DNA from: Hyphomicrobium_A sp964405975
Lineage (GTDB): Bacteria; Pseudomonadota; Alphaproteobacteria; Rhizobiales; Hyphomicrobiaceae
Direction of reading: 5' to 3'
Length of the DNA stretch: 64,000 nucleotides
Assembly (NCBI GenBank): GCA_964405975.1
Contig: CAYOPW010000001.1
Span: 65,913 to 129,912 of the forward strand
In this document: positions 16,448 to 24,743 of the stretch, piece by piece
Position numbering within the stretch: the first letter of the stretch is position 1
Layout: each line of letters starts with the position of its first letter
Notes under the pieces: generated by a model
The model's input: only the letters and a program-made list of their open reading frames with translations
What the model was told of the DNA's origin: nothing
Database searches by the model: none
Translations under genes and position numbers: made by a program

Positions 16448-18748
16448 ATGCCAACAGTCAGCGTTGCACCGCAGCATCGACACAGCCTGGACGAAGGGCG
16501 TTCACCTCTTAATCCGGGCGATCGTGCATTTTGGATTGGCCTGAGTGTCGTCATCCTTTCGCTTGTGTCCGCGTTGGCAACTTATTTCATTCTTACAGGC
16601 CTGACGCCCATCGCCCCACGCGGCGAGGTCGTGTTCATCGTCCTCTTTCTCAACGTCATACTGATCCTCACGATGATCGCGATGCTCGCCTGGCAGATGG
16701 CGGGGTTAGGGCGAGCTTGGCGCGAGAAGCAGCCCGGTGCCCGTCTTCACATTCGTATTGTCGCGTTGTTCAGCCTAATCGCCGCGCTTCCCGCCCTGGT
16801 TCTTGCGGTGGCTGCAACCGTCACCTTCTCGCGGTCTCTCGACGGTTGGTTCTCTAGCCGCACGCGCGCCATCATTACCAGTTCGCGCCAAGTCGCCAAT
16901 GCCTACCTCGACGAACACGGTCAGGTAATCCGCACGGACATCGTCAACATGGCCCGCGATCTTGATCGCGCCGCCGAGGCAATCGGGGAGGATCAACGCC
17001 AGTTAAAGCAACAAGTCATGGTGCAGGCCGGCTTACGAGATCTGCCCATGGCCTACCTTCTCGACGCAGATGGACGTCCTCTCGTCGAGGCAACAGCCAG
17101 CGATAAGTACAAATTCGAGCAACCGCCGGCAGGGGCGCTACGCATGGCGGCCCAAGGACACGTTCCACTGCTCATGCCAACAGCGCAGCGATTTGAAGTC
17201 GCCGCGGTCGCAAGGCTGGAGAACTATCCGGGCAAATTCCTCTATGTGGCCCGCCCCGTGAGCCCAAAGGTCATCCGCTATCTACAACGCACGGCGCGCA
17301 ACGTCGACGAGTTTAATCGCTTAAGAAAGGCTCGCGGCGGGCTGAAGCTTGCGCACGGGCTCATGTACCTCTTGATCTCTATGACGGCCCTGCTGGCGGC
17401 GATCTGGGCTGGAATGTGGTTCGCGGGCCGTTTCGTTGCTCCCATTCGGCGCCTTATCGCCGCTGCACAACAAGTGTCGACCGGAAATCTGAAGGTCGAG
17501 CTGCCAGAGAAGCGAGGAGAGGGGGATTTGCGCCGACTGTCGCACACGTTCAACACAATGACGCGCGAGTTGAAACACCAGCGGGATGCGTTGGTGACCG
17601 CCAACGAGCAGCTGCTCGAACGGCGTTACTTTATGGAAGCCGTGCTCTCAGGCGTCTCAGCCGGGGTAATCGGGCTGGATAGCCAGGATCGCATCACACT
17701 CGTCAGCCGTGCGGCGGAAAACCTGCTCGGACTGGTGGAAAGTGACCTCGTCGGCGAGAAGCTGAAAGAAGCGGTACCGATGTTTGGCGCTATCCTTGAC
17801 CAGCAAAACGAGCAGAACCTCAAGGGACGTTCGCAAGAGGAGGTCACATTCACCGTCGGCGGCGATGAACGGACGTTTGCTGTCATGGTCACCCGCGAAC
17901 GTGAAAGTAGCGGCGACGTCGGCTCGGTCGTAACTTTTGATGATGTAACAGACCTCGTGGTCGCCCAGCGTACTGCGGCTTGGGCAGATGTGGCCCAGCG
18001 CATTGCTCACGAGATCAAGAACCCGTTGACGCCCATCCAGCTATCGGCTGAGCGCTTGCGCAAGAAGTATGCTAAGGCCATCACGACCGACAGAGAAACG
18101 TTCGATCGGCTGACAACAACGATCGAGCGCCAGGTTGGCGATCTCAAGAGCATGGTCGATGAGTTCGCGGCGTTTGCACGCATGCCCAAACCGGAGATGG
18201 CACGCCATGATCTGCGCCAAGCGGTACAGGAGCCTGTAGTGCTGTTCCGCGAAGGTCATCCCGACATCCAGTACGATCTAAAGCTTCCTGATGACCCGCT
18301 GCAAATGTACTTCGATTGGCGCCTGATGACCCGCGCAATAACCAATTTGGTCAAGAACGCGAGTGAGGCCATCGAGGCGGCCAAGGGTGAGGCGGGCAAT
18401 CCAAAGGACTGGAAGGGGCGCATTGAGATTATCGTGACCCCAAAAAGCGACCGGGTCACAATAGAAGTAATCGACAACGGCATTGGTTTGCCTAAGCAAA
18501 ACCGTTCCAGGCTGCTGGAGCCGTACGTCACCACGAAGGGCAGCAAGGGTACTGGCCTCGGCCTTGCGATGGTCCAAAAGATTACAGAACAGCACGGCGG
18601 CGCGCTAACGCTGGAGGATGCCCCTCCAGGCACCGGGCGTACGCGCGGCGCTCTTGTATGCATCACCTTGCCCATGGAGCATGAACTGGGCGTTTCTCAT
18701 CGCCAACCTCCCACTGCAACCCCACCGCCACCATCACCGGCCGAGTAG
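16448..18748 (+). CDS. ntrY: membrane sensor kinase NtrY
   Basis: 766 aa. Two N-terminal membrane helices (~28-85), a third at ~100-120, a periplasmic region, and another helix at ~300-325 (LMYLLISMTALLAAIWAGMWFAG), then HAMP (FVAPIRRLIAAAQQVSTGNL), PAS (~390-500, YFMEAVLSGVSAGVIGLDSQDR), HisKA with H521 in IAHEIKNPLTPIQ, and HATPase with DNGIGLP and GTGLGLAMVQKI. NtrY with NtrX acts in nitrogen metabolism and redox/envelope sensing in alphaproteobacteria. The C terminus is Pro-rich (PPTATPPPPSP). ntrX follows after 31 nt with a good AAGGAG ribosome-binding site. Confidence 0.96.
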   Translation: MPTVSVAPQHRHSLDEGRSPLNPGDRAFWIGLSVVILSLVSALATYFILTGLTPIAPRGEVVFIVLFLNVILILTMIAMLAWQMAGLGRAWREKQPGARLHIRIVALFSLIAALPALVLAVAATVTFSRSLDGWFSSRTRAIITSSRQVANAYLDEHGQVIRTDIVNMARDLDRAAEAIGEDQRQLKQQVMVQAGLRDLPMAYLLDADGRPLVEATASDKYKFEQPPAGALRMAAQGHVPLLMPTAQRFEVAAVARLENYPGKFLYVARPVSPKVIRYLQRTARNVDEFNRLRKARGGLKLAHGLMYLLISMTALLAAIWAGMWFAGRFVAPIRRLIAAAQQVSTGNLKVELPEKRGEGDLRRLSHTFNTMTRELKHQRDALVTANEQLLERRYFMEAVLSGVSAGVIGLDSQDRITLVSRAAENLLGLVESDLVGEKLKEAVPMFGAILDQQNEQNLKGRSQEEVTFTVGGDERTFAVMVTRERESSGDVGSVVTFDDVTDLVVAQRTAAWADVAQRIAHEIKNPLTPIQLSAERLRKKYAKAITTDRETFDRLTTTIERQVGDLKSMVDEFAAFARMPKPEMARHDLRQAVQEPVVLFREGHPDIQYDLKLPDDPLQMYFDWRLMTRAITNLVKNASEAIEAAKGEAGNPKDWKGRIEIIVTPKSDRVTIEVIDNGIGLPKQNRSRLLEPYVTTKGSKGTGLGLAMVQKITEQHGGALTLEDAPPGTGRTRGALVCITLPMEHELGVSHRQPPTATPPPPSPAE

Positions 18749-18779
18749 GCCTCAGCGATATCGACCCAAGGAGTGAACG

Positions 18780-20177
18780 ATGGCATCAGACATCCTCATC
18801 GTCGACGACGAGGCCGACATACGTGAACTCGTGGCCGGCATTCTGGAAGACGAGGGTCACCAGGCACGGCTTGCGCGCGACAGTGACGAAGCCCTGCAAG
18901 CAATTGAGGAGCGCCGTCCCCAACTCGTCATACTCGACATCTGGTTACAGGGCAGCCGTCTCGACGGGCTTGAGGTCTTGTCCCTAATCAAGCGCACGTA
19001 TCCTGACCTCCCCGTCGTTATTATCTCAGGCCACGGCAATATTGAAACAGCTGTCACTGCCATTAAGCGTGGCGCATACGACTACATAGAAAAACCGTTC
19101 AAGGCCGACCGCTTGATCCTTGTCACGTTGCGCGCGCTGGAAGCGTTTCAACTGAAGCGTGAGGTGCGCGAGCTGAAGGAGCGCTCTACCTTCAGTGCCG
19201 ATATGGTTGGCAAGTCAACCGCAGTGAACCAGCTACGCAATGCCATCGATCGCGTCGCGCCGACCAACAGCCGCATCCTCATTCGGGGTGCATCCGGCTC
19301 GGGCAAGGAACTCGCAGCCCGCGTGATCCACATGAAGTCAGCTCGGGCAGAGGCGCCATTCGTGGTGCTCAACGCTGCTGCCATGGCGCCAGACCGCGTG
19401 GAGGAGGAGCTTTTTGGCACCGAGGACCGCACCGGCGGCCCCCGCAAGGTAGGCGCGCTGGAAGAGGCGCACGGCGGCACACTCTATATTGATGAAGTGG
19501 CAGACATGCCCGTCGAAACGCAAGGCAAGGTCTTGCGCGTTCTCGTTGAGCAAAAGTTTTTGCGCATGGGCGGCTCGCAGAAGGTCGCAGTCGACGTGCG
19601 GATCATTTCCTCAACCAGCCGGGACCTGGAGCGCGAAATCAGCGAGGGACGTTTTCGTGAAGACCTCTATCACCGGCTCAACGTGGTACCGCTGCGCGTG
19701 CCTGGATTGGCTGAGCGGCGCGAGGACATCCCAGAACTCATTCAGTTTTTCGTTGGACAGCTCAGCAATGCTTCAGGTCTTGCGCCGCGCCGTATTGGCG
19801 AAGATGCAATTGCCGTGTTGCAGGCCCACGATTGGCCAGGCAACGTGCGCGAGCTGCGCAACAACATCGAGCGCTTGATGATTCTGGCCGGCGGCGACCC
19901 TAGCACCATCATCACCGCCGATATGCTTCCCGATGAGATCGGCTCCAACGTGCCGTTGCCCGTCGACGGCGGTGCTGAACATCTTATGTCTTTGCCGCTC
20001 CGCGAGGCGCGCGAGATCTTCGAACGGGAGTATCTACTGGCGCAGATCAACCGCTTCGGCGGGAATATCTCACGCACCGCAGAATTTGTCGGAATGGAGC
20101 GTTCCGCGCTCCATCGAAAATTGCGTGCGCTTGGGGTCTCATCTGAGAATCGCGGCGCCGAATTGCGCCAGGCGTAA
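18780..20177 (+). CDS. ntrX: response regulator NtrX
   Basis: 465 aa. Receiver domain with D53 (LVILDIWLQGSRLDGLE), AAA+ domain with Walker A GASGSGKE from G170 and Walker B TLYIDEVADMP, and a Fis-type HTH (NISRTAEFVGMERSALHRKLR). At the place of the sigma-54 contact loop the sequence reads FGTEDRTGGPRKVGALEEA, without GAFTGA, so sigma-54 activation is not expected. Loss of that loop is a known trait of alphaproteobacterial NtrX, which works with other sigma factors or as a repressor. Partner of NtrY. dat starts 48 nt later. Confidence 0.96.
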   Translation: MASDILIVDDEADIRELVAGILEDEGHQARLARDSDEALQAIEERRPQLVILDIWLQGSRLDGLEVLSLIKRTYPDLPVVIISGHGNIETAVTAIKRGAYDYIEKPFKADRLILVTLRALEAFQLKREVRELKERSTFSADMVGKSTAVNQLRNAIDRVAPTNSRILIRGASGSGKELAARVIHMKSARAEAPFVVLNAAAMAPDRVEEELFGTEDRTGGPRKVGALEEAHGGTLYIDEVADMPVETQGKVLRVLVEQKFLRMGGSQKVAVDVRIISSTSRDLEREISEGRFREDLYHRLNVVPLRVPGLAERREDIPELIQFFVGQLSNASGLAPRRIGEDAIAVLQAHDWPGNVRELRNNIERLMILAGGDPSTIITADMLPDEIGSNVPLPVDGGAEHLMSLPLREAREIFEREYLLAQINRFGGNISRTAEFVGMERSALHRKLRALGVSSENRGAELRQA

Positions 20178-20225
20178 CGCGTGCGTTGAGACGCTGGGTC
20201 TGCCGCATCTAATTTTGAGGACTTC

Positions 20226-21089
20226 GTGAGCCGCATCGTTTACGTCAACGGCCGCTACCTGCCATACGCGCAAGCCGGCGTGCACGTAGAGGATCGCGGT
20301 TTCCAGTTCGCCGACGGCGTTTATGAGGTTTGCGAGGTGCGCAGTGGCGCTCTCGTCGACGAAGCGCCTCATATGGCGCGTCTTGGACGTTCTCTTGCCG
20401 AGCTGGCAATACCCGAACCAATGAGCATGGCCGCGCTCGCGCACGTCATGCGCGAGACCTTACGCCGCAATCGCGTTCGCGATGGTCTTATCTATCTACA
20501 GGTGACGCGCGGGACGGGCCCGCGTGATTTCGCTTTTCCATCTCCGGACGTCGAACGCACGGTGGTGTGCATTGCGCGGCCTCGCGCGCCAGAAATCGTG
20601 GAAGCGCAAGCAGAACAGGGCATTGCCGTAAAGTCCTTGCCCGACATTCGCTGGCGCCGCTCAGACATCAAGACGATCATGTTGCTGCCCGCATGCCTGG
20701 CCAAGGACACGGCACGAAGGGCGGGCGCACAAGAAGCGTGGTTCATCGATAGCGACGGTTTTGTGACAGAGGGCGCGTCGAGCAATGCCTGGATCGTGCT
20801 TGGTGGCGGTACTGTCATAACTCGGCAAATTGCTACCGATATTCTCGCCGGCATCACGCGAGCGACTGTGATTGAGGGACTATCTAAAGAGGGTATTTCG
20901 CTCATGGAGCGACCATTTCGATTGGCAGAGGCCCAATCGGCGCGCGAGGCTTTCATTACGTCCGCCAGCAATACTGTTATGCCGGTGGTGCGCATTGATG
21001 GCGTGACTATAGGGGATGGCAAGCCCGGTCCCATCACGCAAACACTCCGCACGAAATTTCATCAATTTGCCGCGATTTCAGCCGGCTGA
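20226..21089 (+). CDS. dat: D-amino-acid transaminase (PLP fold type IV)
   Basis: 287 aa, GTG start at 20226. Branched-chain/D-amino-acid aminotransferase fold: N-terminal VYVNGRYLPYAQAGVHVEDRGFQFADGVYEV, PLP-lysine region WRRSDIKTIMLLPACLAKDTA, and the phosphate-binding segment GFVTEGASSNAWIV with the conserved Glu. It would interconvert D-alanine and D-glutamate with their keto acids for wall synthesis; alr in this window supplies D-alanine. An ntrX-dat-hfq-hflX order is common in Hyphomicrobiales. Substrate choice (D-Ala versus branched-chain L-amino acids) cannot be settled from the sequence alone. Confidence 0.9.
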   Translation: MSRIVYVNGRYLPYAQAGVHVEDRGFQFADGVYEVCEVRSGALVDEAPHMARLGRSLAELAIPEPMSMAALAHVMRETLRRNRVRDGLIYLQVTRGTGPRDFAFPSPDVERTVVCIARPRAPEIVEAQAEQGIAVKSLPDIRWRRSDIKTIMLLPACLAKDTARRAGAQEAWFIDSDGFVTEGASSNAWIVLGGGTVITRQIATDILAGITRATVIEGLSKEGISLMERPFRLAEAQSAREAFITSASNTVMPVVRIDGVTIGDGKPGPITQTLRTKFHQFAAISAG

Positions 21090-21150
21090 GCGGCTTCATC
21101 TAGGAGGGAAAACTGGTATACCTAGCGGTAGTGCAGTGCGAAATAACTGC

Positions 21151-21156
21151 TATAAT
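21151..21156 (+). promoter_or_regulatory. candidate -10 of hfq
   Basis: TATAAT within CTGCTATAATATAAC, about 77 nt before the hfq ATG. No convincing -35 hexamer lies 16-18 nt upstream, so this is a weak call based on the -10 and position alone. Confidence 0.3.
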
Positions 21157-21232
21157 ATAACACCCTCCCGGATCGCTCTTAAAGGCGGACGGGATAGCCC
21201 AAAGCAGACCTTAAAAAAGGCGGAAGAAGTCA

Positions 21233-21478
21233 ATGGGTGCAGACCGAGTCCAGAACCTTCAGGACACCTTCCTGAACCACGTGAGAAAAAACAAGACCCC
21301 GCTCACAATCTTTCTGATCAACGGTGTGAAGCTCCAGGGGATCGTGAGCTGGTTCGACAACTTTTGTGTGCTGTTGCGTCGGGACGGTCACTCGCAGCTC
21401 GTATATAAGCATGCGATCTCGACCATCATGCCCGGGCAGCCCGTCCATTTGATGGAGACGGAGACGACCGAGGTTTAA
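21233..21478 (+). CDS. hfq: RNA chaperone Hfq
   Basis: 81 aa, typical alphaproteobacterial size. Sm1 motif VQNLQDTFLNHVRKNKTPLTIFLINGVKLQG, with the distal/proximal-face residues and the Sm2 motif YKHAISTIMP. It forms hexamers that bind sRNAs and mRNAs, affecting stability and translation. The ATG at 21233 is preceded by GGCGGAAGAAG. The short C-terminal tail (VHLMETETTEV) is acidic as in related species. hflX follows, separated by 82 nt containing a hairpin. Confidence 0.98.
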   Translation: MGADRVQNLQDTFLNHVRKNKTPLTIFLINGVKLQGIVSWFDNFCVLLRRDGHSQLVYKHAISTIMPGQPVHLMETETTEV

Positions 21479-21513
21479 CCGAGCGGCAACGGCGATCGAT
21501 AAACGCGTTGACA

Positions 21514-21530
21514 TTGGGGAGGTCCCCCAA
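21514..21530 (+). other. hairpin between hfq and hflX
   Basis: TTGGGG, loop AGGTC, CCCCAA: 6 bp, perfect. It is followed by A residues rather than a T-run, so it is not a standard intrinsic terminator on this strand. It may set the relative output of hfq and hflX by RNA stability or attenuation. Confidence 0.4.
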
Positions 21531-21560
21531 AAAGAACGGCGGGCGCACCATGCCGGCGGC

Positions 21561-22916
21561 GTGAGTGCACTCGTTCTTGCGCCCGACTTAAAGCGAACCG
21601 CGCGCGTTGGCCCCGAGGCGGGCGAAGCAAGTAGCTACGTCGACAGACTTGTACATTCGCCGAAAGATCGCCGGATCGAATCCACCGGACTCGCTGAGGC
21701 GATCGATCTGCATGTTATCGAAAGCCAAATTGTTCCTGTGCCGAACCCGCGGCCGGCCACCTTGTTTGGCTCAGGCAAGGTCGAGGCCCTTGGCACGTTC
21801 ATCGCCGCGCACGAGATAGCACTCATTATCATTGACCACCCCCTGACGCCGATACAGCAGCGCAATTTGGAGCGGGCGTGGCGCGCAAAGGTTCTCGATC
21901 GTACGAGTCTCATTTTGGAGATCTTCGGCAGGAGAGCACGCACGCGTGAGGGGCGGCTGCAAGTCGAATTGGCGCATCTTTCATACCAAAAGAGCCGCTT
22001 GGTACGCAGTTGGACTCACTTGGAACGCCAGCGCGGCGGTTACGGCTTCCTGGGTGGTCCGGGCGAAGCTCAAATCGAGCTCGACCGGCGCATGATCGAT
22101 GAGCGCATCATGGCGATCCGCAAAGAGTTGGAAGTTGTCGTGAGGACGCGCGAACTGCATCGCAGGGGCCGGCGGCGTGTACCGTACCCGATCATTGCAA
22201 TCGTGGGCTATACGAATGCGGGAAAGTCTACGCTGTTTAATTCCATCACCGGCGCGGACGTGTTTGCCAAGCAGCAGGTGTTCGCCACGCTCGATCCAAC
22301 CATGCGCGAAGTGCGCTTAAAGAGCGGGCGCCGCATCATCTTATCCGACACCGTTGGCTTTATCTCCGACCTGCCAACGACGCTCATCGCCGCCTTCCGC
22401 GCAACATTAGAAGAGGTGATCGAGGCTGATCTGATCTTGCACGTACGCGACATATCGCACCAAGAAACGCAGATGCAGGCGCGAGACGTGGAGTTGGTGT
22501 TGAATGACCTCGGAATCGATACTGTGACAGCCGATAGCCACATCCTAGAAGTATGGAACAAGATTGATCTCCTGAGCCCCATCACGCGTGATGAGGCAAG
22601 GAGTGCCGCGCAATGGCCGGAGGAGCGCCCCGTTCCTGTCTCGGCGACAACCGGCGAGGGCATGGATGATCTGCTCGCGGCCATCGATGCCCGGTTGGGG
22701 CGAAATGATGAAATCCTGGACCTCATAATTCCAGCGCATGAAGGCCGGCTTGTGAACTGGCTTTACGAAGAGGCGCAAGTGCTGGAACGCGAAGCGATGG
22801 AAACGGGCGCTGTGCGCGCGCGCGTGCGTATCGCCGGGGAGAAAAAGGAGCGCCTGCTTGCCCAGGTTCGGCGTGCAGGGGCAGAGCTAAAGGTGCTAAT
22901 GCCGGTGAGTGCGTGA
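21561..22916 (+). CDS. hflX: ribosome-associated GTPase HflX
   Basis: 451 aa from a GTG at 21561; the nearby ATG at 21550 is out of frame and stops at once. N-terminal HflX domain (~10-185, with the RNA/ribosome-contact Gly-rich motif GGYGFLGGPGEAQIELDRR), a helical linker, then the G domain: G1 GYTNAGKST from G216, G3 DTVGFISDLP, G4 NKID, and G5 around VSATTGEG. The C-terminal domain (GRLVNWLYEEAQVLERE) closes the protein. It splits stalled or heat-damaged ribosomes. Linked to hfq as in most proteobacteria. The stop lies 7 nt from the convergent mazG stop. Confidence 0.96.
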   Translation: MSALVLAPDLKRTARVGPEAGEASSYVDRLVHSPKDRRIESTGLAEAIDLHVIESQIVPVPNPRPATLFGSGKVEALGTFIAAHEIALIIIDHPLTPIQQRNLERAWRAKVLDRTSLILEIFGRRARTREGRLQVELAHLSYQKSRLVRSWTHLERQRGGYGFLGGPGEAQIELDRRMIDERIMAIRKELEVVVRTRELHRRGRRRVPYPIIAIVGYTNAGKSTLFNSITGADVFAKQQVFATLDPTMREVRLKSGRRIILSDTVGFISDLPTTLIAAFRATLEEVIEADLILHVRDISHQETQMQARDVELVLNDLGIDTVTADSHILEVWNKIDLLSPITRDEARSAAQWPEERPVPVSATTGEGMDDLLAAIDARLGRNDEILDLIIPAHEGRLVNWLYEEAQVLEREAMETGAVRARVRIAGEKKERLLAQVRRAGAELKVLMPVSA

Positions 22917-22923
22917 CAGGGCA

Positions 22924-23754
22924 TTAATGCCCGCGTTCCTTGGCCTTTGCTTCGTCCCAAAGCGCGTCCATCTCCGCCAAATCCGAATCTGAAGGCGTGC
23001 GGCCGTTCGCAGCAAGCCGCTCTTCAATGTAGCGAAAGCGGCGAACAAACTTCTGGTTTGCGCTGCGCAAGCTTGCCTCTGGATCGAGCTTGAGGTGGCG
23101 CGCCACATTGGCGATGACGAATAAGAGGTCGCCCAACTCCTGTTCGACGGCCTGAGTATCGGACTCAGATCCTGAGCGGCTCTTCGCGATCACATCTTCC
23201 AGCTCCCCCAACTCCTCGTTGAGCTTGTCGAGAACCGGGGCCAGCGACGGCCAGTCAAATCCAACCTTGGCGGCTTTGTTCTGCAACTTGACCGCGCGCG
23301 TCAGCGCAGGCAGGGCGGCCGGCACTTCATCGAGCACGCTGACTGAGGGAGCCGTTCCGGCTTTCTCCTGCGCCTTGATGCGATCCCAGAACCCTGGTGC
23401 GGCACCAGCTGCGCGCTCCTCGGCGGTGCCAAACACATGCGGATGACGGCGGATCATCTTGCGCGTGATGGCGTCAACAACATCGTCGAATGCGAACGCG
23501 TGGTGCTCTTGCGCCATGCGCGAGTGATAGACAACCTGGAGCAGCAGATCGCCGAGTTCGTCTTTGAGTGCAGCAAGGTCGTCGCGCGCGATCGCGTCGG
23601 CCACCTCATAGGCTTCTTCGATTGTGTAAGGCGCGATCGTCGCAAACGTCTGCTCAAGATCCCACGGACAACCCGTGCCCGGCGTGCGTAGCGCGGCCAT
23701 GACGGCAAGGAGGTCGGGGAGGGTCTTCTTCGCACCGTTGTTGTCCACGAGCAT
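22924..23754 (-). CDS. mazG: nucleoside triphosphate pyrophosphohydrolase MazG
   Basis: 276 aa with two MazG all-alpha repeats. N-terminal: RTPGTGCPWDLEQTFATIAPYTIEEAYEV with the metal-binding EExxE and DELGDLLLQVVYH. C-terminal: KLNEELGELEDVI and EQELGDLLFVIANVARHL. It hydrolyses non-canonical or excess (d)NTPs to monophosphates, and can lower ppGpp levels. Length matches the full two-domain form. Convergent with hflX and divergent from the following membrane protein gene (70 nt apart). Confidence 0.95.
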   Translation of the reverse strand: MLVDNNGAKKTLPDLLAVMAALRTPGTGCPWDLEQTFATIAPYTIEEAYEVADAIARDDLAALKDELGDLLLQVVYHSRMAQEHHAFAFDDVVDAITRKMIRRHPHVFGTAEERAAGAAPGFWDRIKAQEKAGTAPSVSVLDEVPAALPALTRAVKLQNKAAKVGFDWPSLAPVLDKLNEELGELEDVIAKSRSGSESDTQAVEQELGDLLFVIANVARHLKLDPEASLRSANQKFVRRFRYIEERLAANGRTPSDSDLAEMDALWDEAKAKERGH

Positions 23755-23824
23755 TGCTCTCCGATAAGGTGGCCCTCAGCTAGGGGAGGGCGTCTATAGA
23801 AACGCCAGCCAAACTGGGGGCGAT

Positions 23825-24580
23825 ATGATCGTGATGCGCATCCTCGTCAACGCCTTGATCATGGCAGCCGAGCTGACCGCTGTGGCGGGCGTTGCCGCGT
23901 TCGGGTATCACTACCCGTTCATCTTCGCCGGTGCGACCGCAGGCTTGAGTTTCCTCCTGGGCTTGAGGCTTGAGATCGCGCGTCTGCGCTATGAGCTGCC
24001 GTTCTACTTCGCGGGTGCAATCAAACGCAGTGCGATCCTCACGGGTATCGTCGGGTCCGTGGAGGCGATCTTTAAGGGGGTGTTGGCGGGCGTTGCGGCG
24101 CTGTTCACTTTCTCTGGCACCGATCACGACCGGCTATTCTGGGTCGCCGTTCTATTCGGCGTGTGCGTTTACGTTGGTGCCAGCGTGCTACGTTTCTTAT
24201 CGATAAAGGCTGACGCGCTGCCCATGCGCTGGGGCTACTTCCGGCTTGCCGCGATGCTTGGGCTTCTCTTTTCAGCGGGGCTCGCATTGATGACGCTGTT
24301 TGGCGTCCTTACGACGCCCAGTGTCGCTGATATCGGCTGGAAGATCATCTTCGATATGCCACCCAAGCCCACGGTCGAGCAGGCCAGTGAACTTCTGTTC
24401 CAGATCAAGCAAGCATTCGACGATTTCATTGTTACGGCGCTGAGCGTTTTTATGAACCAGGACCTCGCACGGCTCATTGGCATCGTGATCAGCGTGAATG
24501 TGCTCTCAGGATTTGTCAGCGCAGTCTATGCCGCGATCATCTCAACGGGGGTTCGCCGCGCAGAGGAGGCGCAGCCTTGA
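23825..24580 (+). CDS. uncharacterised integral membrane protein next to dif
   Basis: 251 aa. About six hydrophobic segments: MIVMRILVNALIMAAELTAVAG at the N terminus, YPFIFAGATAGLSFLLGL, SAILTGIVGSVEAIFKGVLAGVAALF, LFWVAVLFGVCVYVGASVL, RLAAMLGLLFSAGLALMTLFGVL, and a last one LIGIVISVNVLSGFVSAVYAAI. The loop between the last two is amphipathic (PTVEQASELLFQIKQAFDDF). The start at 23825 is weakly supported (GGGGGCGAT upstream). I do not recognise the family, and no catalytic motif is seen. It ends 51 nt before the putative dif site, with pepA facing it on the other side. Confidence 0.7.
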   Translation: MIVMRILVNALIMAAELTAVAGVAAFGYHYPFIFAGATAGLSFLLGLRLEIARLRYELPFYFAGAIKRSAILTGIVGSVEAIFKGVLAGVAALFTFSGTDHDRLFWVAVLFGVCVYVGASVLRFLSIKADALPMRWGYFRLAAMLGLLFSAGLALMTLFGVLTTPSVADIGWKIIFDMPPKPTVEQASELLFQIKQAFDDFIVTALSVFMNQDLARLIGIVISVNVLSGFVSAVYAAIISTGVRRAEEAQP

Positions 24581-24743
24581 GACGATTGCGTCGACTGTGC
24601 TCAATGGACCCGACTCCATAAAGTGACACCTAGTTCGCATAATATATATTATGGAAAATATCTTGGTTGATAAGTTTGTTATCAGTAAGTTAATTTCTGT
24701 CCCAATTCGCGCTAATCGTCATCACTGTTACGCAGCCGCAAGT
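24581..24743. other. AT-rich convergent intergenic region holding dif
   Basis: A 163-nt gap between two converging genes, strikingly AT-rich from about 24636 to 24710 against a GC-rich background. It holds the 28-bp dif-like site (24632-24659) and, directly after it, an inverted repeat TGATAA, GTTTG, TTATCA (24668-24684). No gene or terminator with a T-run is seen. Confidence 0.6.
24632..24659 (+). other. putative chromosomal dif site (XerC/XerD recombination site)
   Basis: 28 bp with the dif layout: XerC half AGTTCGCATAA, 6-nt centre TATATA, XerD half TTATGGAAAAT. Compared with the E. coli site (halves GGTGCGCATAA and TTATGTTAAAT, centre TGTATA, recalled from the literature), 23 of 28 positions agree. 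All of the inner CGCATAA and TTATG residues contacted by the recombinases agree. The inner 16 bp (24638-24653) are a perfect palindrome. It lies in an AT-rich convergent intergenic space, as dif sites do, and KOPS-like octamers face it from both sides. At dif, XerC and XerD resolve chromosome dimers under FtsK control at division, so it marks the replication terminus. Confidence 0.85.
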
